NCBI GenBank assembly: GCA_003024985.2 | Contig: PXIH01S0012117.1 | Reading direction: 5' to 3' (one strand) | From: Euperipatoides rowelli | Lineage: Eukaryota; Onychophora; Udeonychophora; Euonychophora; Peripatopsidae | DNA length: 11,563 nucleotides | Part shown: positions 1 through 7,030 of the stretch, piece after piece | Numbering within the stretch: position 1 is the first letter of the stretch | Layout of the letters: the number at the start of each line of letters is the position of its first letter | Translations under genes and position numbers: made by a program | The notes under the pieces: model-generated | Seen by the model: the letters and a program-made list of their open reading frames with translations, nothing else | What the model was told of the DNA's origin: nothing | Database searches by the model: none

Positions 1-434
1 CAAATAAAAAAAAATCAGGCTTTGAATCATTGATCTACATTCTGATTGGTCTGTGAAGAAAACGGCTGTCTGGTCTGACAACCACACCACTATTACTGGA
101 ATCCACGCAAGATTTTTCAGGCAAAATTATAGACGTGACATCGGCGCCTGGATTTATATTTTGATACATATTGGAATAAAAGTCGAATTTTGATGCATTT
201 TTGGACCGAATATAACAAATTGATTAATTCAACAAGCATTTTTTTTACAAAAATATACATAAATCAATGAAGTTGAAATAGTCATTGATATACCACTTTA
301 AGCAAGTAATAAATAATGAGAGTATGAGGTCCAGCATATACACTCTGTAACTATGACAGTAGAAATTATTTGTAAATCATTTTGTAATGTTTGACAAATA
401 TCTCTTTAATTGTTTAGAAATTATATCTATGATT
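1..434. other. AT-rich flank with one short unexplained open frame
   Basis: No recognisable gene. The first 170 bases are less AT-rich than what follows. On the minus strand an ATG at 169-167 opens a 44-codon frame ending in TAG at 37-35; it begins MYQNINPGADVTSIILPEKS and ends FLHRPIRM. The plus strand is also open over most of the same stretch, so the frame may be chance or an old repeat fragment. No splice sites or homologue are recognised. The rest, up to the first MITE-A copy, is plain AT-rich sequence. Confidence 0.3.
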
Positions 435-442
435 AGTCTAAT

Positions 443-675
443 GGTCAAGATCCGTTATCTGTCCACCAATATTTTTATTTACAGTCCTAACCTTACCATA
501 ACCCTGAACTATAACTCCAACTACGTATTAAATCCACTTTGCCCCAACCCTATGATAATCTTGGGGTGAAATAATTCTTCTTTGATCGTTTTGATAATGA
601 TAATTTTAATTTGTTAACCAATCAGCGGTTGTTTTTTCGCATATTTTAAATGTGGACAGATAACGGATTCTAACC
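443..675 (+). mobile_element. MITE-A copy 1, small inverted-repeat element
   Basis: A 233-bp element with 24-bp terminal inverted repeats. The left end (443-466) and the reverse complement of the right end (652-675) differ at three positions and share the exact run ATCCGTTATCTGTCCAC. The flanks are agtctaat (435-442) and ggtctaat (676-683), an 8-bp target duplication with one mismatch. The interior carries a C-rich core at about 481-555 built of degenerate CCTAAC/CCCTGA units, followed by AT-rich sequence and a CCAATCAGCGG stretch at about 618-628. It has no coding capacity beyond a chance 60-codon frame at 387-569 that crosses the left border. Short length, inverted termini and several copies in one window indicate a non-autonomous DNA transposon. 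An 8-bp duplication would fit hAT or P superfamilies, but the GG terminus is not typical hAT, so I leave the superfamily open. Confidence 0.75.
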
Positions 676-683
676 GGTCTAAT

Positions 684-1751
684 TTAGTTATAAAAGAAAT
701 TAACAAAAAAACAATAATTATTTTATTTTTTAAAAAAAAATAGCATTTTCTAGTTTTCTAAAGTAAGTAACCATATAATCATACATTCTTAATTTCTTTT
801 TCTTTTTTTTTTATTTAAATATCTGCTAGAACTTTAAGCCACATTAATGTATTAATATTCACATTTAAATGTGAATATTAATATATTAATGGAATAATGC
901 ACTGTATAAAGCTTTAATTATTAAAGAATTATTATAAAAAAGTGGATTTGTAGTTAGCAAAGCATCATCATTCTTATTCATTAANAAAATTTAAAAAAAA
1001 AAAAAAAAACTTGAATTTAATACTAATCAAATTTCATTTTAAAAATATGAAGTACTTTTTTTTTTAGCTAATGAATTGAACATTTTATAATATCATAACT
1101 TGTCATTTCAACCTGACATGTACAGTACGGTAATTACATAATTAATTTCATTCATTCTGTTGGAAAAAAAAAAATTAAAGATTTAACAGGATGTCATTGG
1201 CAGCCATGATCTTTAAAAGATGGGCCAATTCAAATAATAGAGATTGCAGTGATTTAATTTTCATATATTTTTTTTTTTATCTTACTTTAAAATTAAATTT
1301 GTCCTTGTAATTTTATTTCCCATTACATGAATACTTGAAGCAAATCCCACGTTTATCTTGCTTTCATATTAATTTTAAAAAAATAAAAATAAAAGGGCGA
1401 AAGAAGCATGTATTGTCTTTATTTACCACTAATTTACATAATATTTGTATTTTTTTATTTTTACTACTCACTGTGTGTTTTCTTTCTTTTATATAATTAT
1501 TAATTAACTCTTAATTAATTCCGTGTGGCATGTGCCCCACCTTCTCGTCATAAGTATCAGGATAATCCAGAATGGCATTCACCAGTGTATAATTCACAGT
1601 AGAACACTGTTAATAATCATTGTGACGTTATTAACAATTACAGTATTGTAATTTTTTAAAAAAAATCCATTTTGTAAAAAAAAAAATTATTGTTTAATAA
1701 ATACAATAAGGAAAACAAGACATCTACATTGCAAGTGTCCAGAGTAATATA
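684..1751. other. AT-rich non-coding stretch
   Basis: No gene seen. It contains long A and T runs, one N at 985, the large palindrome at 842-891, and a small hairpin at 1609-1635 (8-bp perfect stem GTTAATAA/TTATTAAC, 11-nt loop). Another short inverted pair (AATTACA/TGTAATT) lies close downstream at about 1636-1653. All three frames on both strands are closed at short intervals. Confidence 0.6.
842..891. repeat. 50-bp near-perfect palindrome without spacer
   Basis: The sequence is its own reverse complement around the centre between 866 and 867. The innermost 17 bp of each arm match perfectly, then one G/T mismatch (849 versus 884), then seven more matching pairs, giving 24 of 25 per arm with no loop. 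The core reads ACATTTAAATGT. A symmetric palindrome of this size could extrude as a cruciform. It is either a foldback element, the fused ends of a lost element, or a symmetric protein-binding site; nothing nearby decides this. Confidence 0.9.
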
Positions 1752-2010
1752 GCTTAGATTCCGTTATCTGCCACCAACATAATTATTGTTAGGAGTCGTG
1801 CAATAACTAAGACATAGTTAGTAGCTGTAGCGTGTGTATTTAGTATTTTTTCTTGCCGATTTTAGTATATTTTCTTTACAGTCCTAACCTTATCATAACC
1901 CTGAACCCTACGCTAATCTATATGTGAAATAATCTTTTGCTGAGCACCGATCTAGATAATTTCAATTACTACCGTCAGCCATAATGGTGGGCAGATAATG
2001 AAATCTGACC
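1752..2010 (+). mobile_element. MITE-A copy 2
   Basis: A second copy of the family at 443-675, 259 bp by analogy of its ends. The left end reads GCTTAGATTCCGTTATCTG and the reverse complement of the right end reads GGTCAGATTTCATTATCTG, both running on to CCACCA. The core TTACAGTCCTAACCTTA starts near 1876 and is followed by telomere-like CCTGAACCCTA. Compared with copy 1 there is about 90 bp of extra sequence between the left terminus and the core, and a deletion of the CCACTTTGCCCC segment right of it. The flanks share only TAATAT, off by one base from the predicted border, so the target duplication is uncertain. Confidence 0.7.
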
Positions 2011-2162
2011 TAATATCAAATATTAGTATGGTTGTTATGTCATGTGATGTTCTGTGCAGCTGGGTGCGAGCCATAGTGTGTGTTGTCCATAACCTGGTTG
2101 GTATACTGTATAGCCCGTAATACCGGGAATTGGTTACCGTGGGGCCGGCAGTATTTCTGACC

Positions 2163-2182
2163 GATACGATACGATATGATAC
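2163..2182 (+). repeat. Pentanucleotide microsatellite (GATAC)4
   Basis: Four head-to-tail units of GATAC, the third reading GATAT. It is a short simple repeat with no implied function. Confidence 0.85.
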
Positions 2183-2474
2183 TTTCTACCACAATATACG
2201 AGTATTACTATTCTTTCAGAATATGCTAGTTTTGCTATTCTACCAGAAAATGCACAAGCGATTAATATTCAAGGATTATATACAATTATGCACAATTATG
2301 AATAATCATAAACAGTTTGTGATTCAGACAGATTGTAATATTTCTTGTCCTGATACTTTTACTTGTTTGCAAATCAATGAATGCACTACAAATACGAAGT
2401 TAACCATGCCCAAAATAATTCCATAAGTAAAGTTTTGAGACTTTAAATATAATCATTTGCAGTGACACCAAGAC

Positions 2475-2642
2475 ACAATGGTGACCCTGATGTAATAACA
2501 AATGATTTGTGACCATGACATAACAACTGTCAACCCTGATGATTATAACAAAATGGTGATTGTGAACCTGACATGATATTAAATGGTGATAATGTCATGG
2601 TATCTAGTGGTAACCTTGATGATTATAACAAAACGTCAACTA
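2475..2642 (+). repeat. Degenerate minisatellite, about 30-bp unit
   Basis: The phrases GTGACCCTGATG, GTCAACCCTGATGATTATAA, GTGAACCTGACATG and GTAACCTTGATGATTATAA recur in the same orientation, each followed by AACAAA or TTAAATGGTGAT. Units vary between about 20 and 33 bp and have diverged heavily, so this is an old tandem array. The motif CCTTGATGATTATAACAAAA at 2613-2632 repeats almost exactly the CCCTGATGATTATAACAAAA of the earlier unit near 2535. Confidence 0.65.
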
Positions 2643-2730
2643 TAACATTTTTAAAAATCTCTCATTCAAAAAGTTAAAGACCAAGAAAAAAAAAATGAAT
2701 TATAATAAAAGTATTAACTTGTTTAACCCT

Positions 2731-2757
2731 GCAGTAGTCGCGGTATCTGTGAGATAC
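2731..2757 (+). repeat. Subterminal motif, copy 1 (left end)
   Basis: Reads GCAGTAGTCGCGG followed by GTATCTGTGAGATAC, the latter (2743-2757, sharing its first G) being a perfect palindrome with 6-bp arms GTATCT/AGATAC and a 3-base centre. This pairing of a GTCGCGG block with a palindrome recurs twice more in the element. It is a candidate transposase or host-factor binding site; that role is inferred from position and symmetry only. Confidence 0.8.
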
Positions 2758-2904
2758 ACATTGCACCTTTAAAAATTAATTTCTAGTTAATGTGCAGAGC
2801 TAGAATATTATCCATCCAGCTATNTGAATATTTTAAGGACTTCTACAATCATGAAATAAGCCGGTATTTTTAATACCAATACGTGTATCAATTGTATTGA
2901 TTTT

Positions 2905-2931
2905 GTATCTCTCAGATACCGCGACTACTGG
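2905..2931 (-). repeat. Subterminal motif, copy 2 (internal, inverted)
   Basis: The reverse complement of this stretch matches copy 1 at 25 of 27 positions. Its palindrome is GTATCTCTCAGATAC at 2905-2919. With copy 1 it forms an inverted pair enclosing about 147 bp, so positions 2731-2931 could fold back on their own or represent a shorter nested element or an internal duplicate of a terminus. Confidence 0.8.
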
Positions 2932-3108
2932 TGTAATTTTTTTTTCTTTTTTTCGTATTTTCGGGAAGCTTTATTTCAATACTATAAAACATTTAGGAAT
3001 AAACTTATACATTTTATAAATCAGAATTTAATGCCGATTTCAACCATCCAAACCAAATTTTTTTATCTCTAACGACAGAGAAACGGCAAAGGAAAATGTA
3101 AAAAGCAC

Positions 3109-3396
3109 TTTGCCCTTATTTTGTTTTCCATAGCCGACTTTATTAAAAATATTCATAAAAAAAAAACCTATTCATTGGATTTTTTTTTACATAGAAATAT
3201 GTGCGCTAAAAAAAGGAACAAAAAGCACTATTGGAGTTTTTCTGTATCTTTTATAGATTATGAAATATTAAAAATAATGTATTATTTGCCCATGCTGTAG
3301 TAAAAAACGCCGCTTTTCCGTAAAATATTCATAAAAAAAAACTATTAACCGGATTTTTTTTATATAGAAAAATTCTTGATAAAAAAAGGAACAAAA
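3109..3396 (+). repeat. Internal tandem duplication, period about 176 bp
   Basis: Landmarks recur at constant distance: TTTGCCC at 3109 and 3285, ATATTCAT at 3149 and 3325, GGAACAAAA at 3215 and 3388 (offset 173). Between the last two landmarks both copies have a poly-A run, a CTATT and GGATTTTTTT segment, ATAGAAA and another A run. The two copies have diverged, so the duplication predates or accompanied early spread of the element. Confidence 0.7.
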
Positions 3397-3438
3397 TGAT
3401 ATATAAAAAGTCTATTTTATCTTGAAATAAACACATGT

Positions 3439-3466
3439 TATCTCACAGATACACCGCGACTACCCG
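3439..3466 (-). repeat. Subterminal motif, copy 3 (right end)
   Basis: TATCTCACAGATA (3439-3451) followed by ACCGCGACTACCCG. It lies about 30 bp inside the right terminus, which itself carries a fourth GTCGTCGCGG block at 3481-3490. The right end therefore has two tandem blocks where the left has one, an asymmetry also known from characterised piggyBac ends. Confidence 0.75.
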
Positions 3467-3500
3467 TGTAACTTTACGACCGCGACGACCGCAGGGTTAA

Positions 3501-4984
3501 AAAGTAGTTATTCACAGCATGATAGTCCAATAGGAATATTTCATTGCAACCACATTTAGGCTATGTCTCCTAAAAAGATCCTAAAATAATAAATTATTAC
3601 TTATAAAAGTTTAGGTGAAAGTAAACAATAAAGTCCAATAATATATATTATTTAAGGCAAATAAGCTAATCCAAAACAAAATAGAAGCTGCTTTATTTTG
3701 ATTTGCTTATTTGCTTTGGGTAATATACAAAAGATTCAGGATATTTTAGTAGTGTCCATTCTCGCAGCTTTATATAGTTGTCATTTTATTATCATGCCTC
3801 AATAGTGCCAATCAGTCTGCTTGATACAAACTTTTATTTTATTAATTCATATTTTTTTCTGATTAAAATGAAACAAAATTGTCTGATAAAGCATACTAAT
3901 TTAAGTGCTGTTGTTTACACTCCCCAATCTCTTGTGCCTTCATTAAAACCTGTCAATCACAAAAGCAGTCTAAGCCAATCAAATGTTATTTTCAACAGTT
4001 AACTCATATAGATTTAGGTAGGTCAATTATTGACAGAGTCAATTATATTAAGGCTAAAGGTTGGTTTTAAGATTAGGACTTCAAAATAAACTATTATTAA
4101 GGCTAAATTCCATTAATAGAACTGAACTGTGTCTAGATAATGATCGGACTGTGACTATTTTTGAACATCCCAATTTTTAATAGAAATAACTTACAGTACT
4201 CAAGACTCGGGCTATGGAGTCAGTATGCCAAACCGCCGATTACTGTTTGATTCCCTCCTACTTAATACTTATTATTTAAAAAAATTGTTATTTCCTTCAT
4301 TTCGAACAAATTTTTAAGGCATAAAAAGTAAATAAAATTAAAGTAAAATAATTAAAATGAAAAAAAAAAAAAAGATCCGATTTTTAAAAAAAGTAATTCA
4401 AAATTTATTGACAGATAAATGTCATCGCTTTAGTTCTATTATGGCCATAATATTATAAGTTTTTATTTTAAGGTCCGTGTCAGTACTCTTATTCCATTCT
4501 TGCTCTCATCTTTTTAATTTTTTTTAAAAAAATACCTTCTTTCATTCCTCAAAAAAAAAAAAAAAAAGCACTTTGCCTCAAAAATCTTCCTTCTGCAGTG
4601 GACAGTCCACCTTCAAACCAACCATGAAATCTAATCAAATTAATTTAATCAATAAATATGACCGAACCCAAATCTAAATAAATGAATGAATAAATGAAGA
4701 CCATCCAAATTAATGAATTGATGATGTAACATTTTGTTATGCTAGATGGGGTGAGGGTTGAATCGGTTAGTTAAGGCTGAGCGAGTCCATGAAGTAGATG
4801 TTATAGCCAAAGTCATTTTTGTTTTATTCCTTTTCAATTTTATAGTAAATTATATAATTCACTTAAGTATATAAGTAAAAAAAAAAATTCCAACTTCATA
4901 AATTACCTTCAAAAATCCGTATTTATTATAAATTTTAACCACTTCTGCACTATCAATTTCCAACCAAGAATTTTGATTCTTTTT
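3501..4984. other. AT-rich non-coding stretch with foldback
   Basis: No supported gene. A foldback at 3655-3717 is listed separately. TATTAAGGCTAAA recurs near 4047 and 4091. At about 4210-4260 a TGTTTGATTCCC resembles a tRNA B box, but no convincing A box or cloverleaf is present. Positions 4661-4700 are AAT/GAAT-rich simple sequence. At 4859-4985 the minus strand has an open stretch (including WLEIDSAEVVKIYNKYGFLK) followed by GTAATT, a possible splice donor, without a convincing acceptor. Open frame 3778-4002 is not supported. Confidence 0.5.
3655..3717. repeat. Imperfect foldback hairpin
   Basis: GCAAATAAGCTAATC at 3657-3671 pairs with GATTTGCTTATTTGC at 3700-3714 (14 of 15), and CAAAATAGAAGC at about 3677-3688 can pair with GCTTTATTTTG at 3690-3700. 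The two stems together give roughly two dozen pairs with a bulge on the left arm and a very short loop. The length would suit a small foldback element or a precursor-like RNA hairpin, but no expression evidence can be read from DNA. Confidence 0.65.
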
Positions 4985-5870
4985 TTTAAAAAAAAAATCA
5001 CTATTGGGTTTATTCTCCGAGGCAGGCGGAGGTTCATGTTCATGGATATCCAAAGATTTCTATCTTACGCTTTTCTTTTTAATACAGAGAATTGGCTGAT
5101 GTTAGCCCAGTCCTTAGTCATTCAACCATTCTCTTCTTTGTCTTCCTCTTCTTTTTTCCTTTCTGTCCATCCTTCAAGTTCTGTATTAGTCCAATTCTTC
5201 AAAATCCTCTCAAGACATGCCCGGCATATTTACATTTCCTCTTCTTTACTTCATCCAAAAGACTATAACCACCTCCCCATCTTTTCCAAACTTCCTCATT
5301 TCCGAGAAAATTTGTCCATTTTATTTTCAACATTCTTTTTGCACACCTGATATCAAAAGCATTGATCATCTCTTCCAAGTCTTTTTTAAATTCTAAGTTT
5401 CACGCCCAAAAAACTGATCAATCTTAACATTTTAACATCTTCAATTTTAAATGGTTGTTAACATCTCATGTTATAAGTTCTTTTTGTTTCCAAAATGCAT
5501 ATTTTGTCATTCCTATCTTTGTTCAAATTTCTTTTGTGTTTCTTCCATCTTCCGTTATCAAGCTTCCCAAATATCTAAATTCCTTCAACTGTTCTACTAT
5601 TTTTCCTTCCATTTCGATCTTGCATTAATTTAATGTTTCGTTTGTTACCAGTCACAGTGTTTTTGTCTTTCCTATATTGATTTTCATTCTGTACTGTACT
5701 CCAATTACATTAATCTTTAGCAAGGCTGTTTCCAATTCGACCTCACTTGCCGTGGGAATGGAAATGTCATCAGCATACATTATTCTTTTAATGTTCATTC
5801 CTCCTAATTTTATCCAGTCAATGTCATTCAGCGCTTCATCGATGGAAAATATATCACATGTTTATTAATG
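4985..5870 (-). pseudogene. Decayed LINE reverse transcriptase, C-terminal fragment
   Basis: Reading the minus strand from about 5870 downward gives, in pieces, the C-terminal part of a non-LTR retrotransposon polyprotein. Visible blocks, in order: FSIDEALNDIDW then KRIMYADDISIPTASEVELE, with the catalytic YADD of reverse transcriptase at 5777-5766; YRMKINIGKTKT; VEQLKEFRYLGSLITEDGR at about 5540-5592; INAFDIRCAKRMLKIKW; KRKCKYAGHVLRG at about 5204-5247; and RRGRQRREWLND at about 5117-5152. These are standard landmarks of endonuclease/reverse transcriptase LINEs, which normally run several kilobases, so the 5' part is missing, as is usual after incomplete reverse transcription. In-frame stops (after KTKTL, after TEDGRNTKEI, after WLND) and frame changes show it is dead. 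The 3' end is uncertain; an A/T tract at about 4979-4999 is a plausible limit. Clade not assigned. Plus-strand open frames here are antisense shadows. Confidence 0.88.
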
Positions 5871-6269
5871 TTTATTTTACTCAGGAGTAGATTCATGGAA
5901 TTGGGCCATCCTTGATTGTTAAATATATTAATCAGGTATCCAAAATTTCAGATGATAGGGTTTGGAATTTGTCCAGAAATTGCCAACTTTTAATGTTACT
6001 GTATTAATTATTGATATGAGGAATGCAATAGTGATCAATTATTTTTATATCAGTTGGTACTCTGCATTATATTGATTTTAGTTTTTTTTTTCTTTTGTGG
6101 GTGTGTGCTTTATATTCAAATCTGAATTTTGCTTTAAAAAACAAAGTTTACAAATGCACCAGAGCTTCGATCTTGGTTGTAATCTTGTTCCTAAAATATG
6201 TAACTCAATTCAAAACAACTTATAGTAAATCGAGATATAAAGTTCCATAGGAATGAAAGAGATAGGTTC
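5871..6269. other. AT-rich spacer between LINE and hAT element
   Basis: No gene, no long open frame and no convincing inverted repeat seen. Some T-rich runs, and a GTGGGTGTGTG stretch at about 6099-6109, are the only notable composition. Confidence 0.5.
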
Positions 6270-6277
6270 CTGTACAA

Positions 6278-6696
6278 CAAGCTTGTCAAACTCAAAACCT
6301 GACGTGGGCCAAATAAACAAGGTTTAAGTTTATGTGGGCCACAAAAAAAAGGAAAGCTTCATAATCAATTCTCTTGAAAATTTCTATGTTCATCAGCAAT
6401 TTTTCGTTTATTTCTACTACCACTTGGCTTTGATAGAGACATGCTGAATACAAAAGATGAAATAAATGAATAATCGTTAAAATTGTTTAAAATAATACAT
6501 TTAAATAAATAGTAATATTTTTTTCTTGATTATTACCTTATCAGACACTGCACAAATTAATAAGCCTTTTACAGAAATGGTGCACCTGTGCGTAAGGCGA
6601 CGTGATATTAGCATACCGTAATTGGCTGGGCCTGGGCCACACAAATAATTGCTTAGGGCCGCATGCGGCCCACGGGCTGTGAGTTTGACACGCCTG
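6278..6696. mobile_element. Non-autonomous hAT element, 419 bp
   Basis: An exact 8-bp target duplication CTGTACAA flanks it (6270-6277 and 6697-6704). It fits the nnnTAnnn pattern described for the Buster group of hAT transposons. The left terminus reads CAAGCTTGTCAAACTCA and the reverse complement of the right terminus CAGGCGTGTCAAACTCA, 15 of 17 identical, followed on both sides by GTGGGCC. Termini with GTGTCAAACTCA and GGGCCGCATGCGGCCC are characteristic of a widespread hAT MITE type in animals. The right end keeps the palindrome GGGCCGCATGCGGCCC (6657-6672), while the left has lost it. GTGGGCCA is repeated near 6305 and 6334. The interior is AT-rich and encodes no transposase; the open frame at 6501-6707 on the minus strand runs through the right terminus and is chance. 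Confidence 0.93.
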
Positions 6697-6704
6697 CTGT
6701 ACAA

Positions 6705-7030
6705 CAATAAGTAGCTTTTATTTTTTTTACTGTCGCCTACTGTATAAAAGAAAAAAAACTTTTCAACTTTTTATTTTCCAATCATTTTTATGACTTTAAA
6801 AAAAATCTAAATAAACATTGTATTATGTTTATTTTTTAATAATCTTCATGAAAAAGTTGATTTTAATAAAGTTATTTTAAATTGACACTTTGTACAAATT
6901 TTAGAAAATAAATAATGACAGCATTAAATTTTTTTTTTTTTTTTGGTTATTAAATTTACTAAAGCTATTTACAAACAATCAAAGATGAAAAAAACCACTC
7001 AAAATGGAAAAAATATATATACTTTGTTTA
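6705..7030. other. AT-rich spacer before the 15-bp array
   Basis: No gene seen. It contains a T run at about 6929-6944 and several TTTAAAA and AAATAAA words. A short ATATATAT run ends just before the array. Confidence 0.5.

Larger units (their letters stand above)
2011..2722. other. Non-coding stretch with two small repeats
   Basis: No supported gene. Positions 2040-2160 are less AT-rich than the surroundings and include GTGGGGCCGGCAG; I recognise nothing there. A 98-codon open frame at 2130-2426 starts at TTG, has no recognisable motif and no splice context, and I do not call it. Short repeats at 2163-2182 and 2475-2642 are listed separately. Confidence 0.5.
2727..3496. mobile_element. Non-autonomous piggyBac-like element, 770 bp
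   Basis: The element is bracketed by TTAA at 2723-2726 and 3497-3500, the target duplication that defines piggyBac insertions. The termini are inverted: the left end reads CCCTGCAGTAGTCGCGG and the reverse complement of the right end reads CCCTGCGGTCGTCGCGG, matching at 15 of 17. Ends beginning CCCT right after TTAA are typical of this superfamily. Inside are GTCGCGG motifs close to both ends, one more inverted copy, and an internal tandem duplication. No transposase reading frame survives or fits, so movement would depend on an enzyme encoded elsewhere. The only unresolved base is the N at 2824. The C/G-rich ends contrast sharply with an AT-rich body. Confidence 0.88.

Noticed and set aside
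387-569. 60-codon plus-strand open frame
   Set aside because: It crosses the left border and core of MITE-A copy 1, so its translation is a chance reading of the element.
2130-2426. 98-codon plus-strand open frame
   Set aside because: It starts at TTG, its first ATG comes about 95 bases later, it has no motif, and part of it is a duplicated phrase (FFQNMLVLLFYQKM). No splice or promoter context supports it.
3778-4002. 74-codon plus-strand open frame
   Set aside because: Non-ATG start in an AT-rich stretch, no recognisable domain, no splice signals of quality around it.
4205-4260. tRNA-derived SINE
   Set aside because: TGTTTGATTCCC resembles a B box, but I find no good A box at the right distance, no cloverleaf and no tail.
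4973-5868. Plus-strand open frames of 125, 60 and 63 codons
   Set aside because: They are antisense to the decayed LINE reverse transcriptase; the conserved motifs are all on the minus strand.
6501-6707. 68-codon minus-strand open frame
   Set aside because: It begins in the target duplication and runs through the right terminus of the hAT element; no transposase motif is present.
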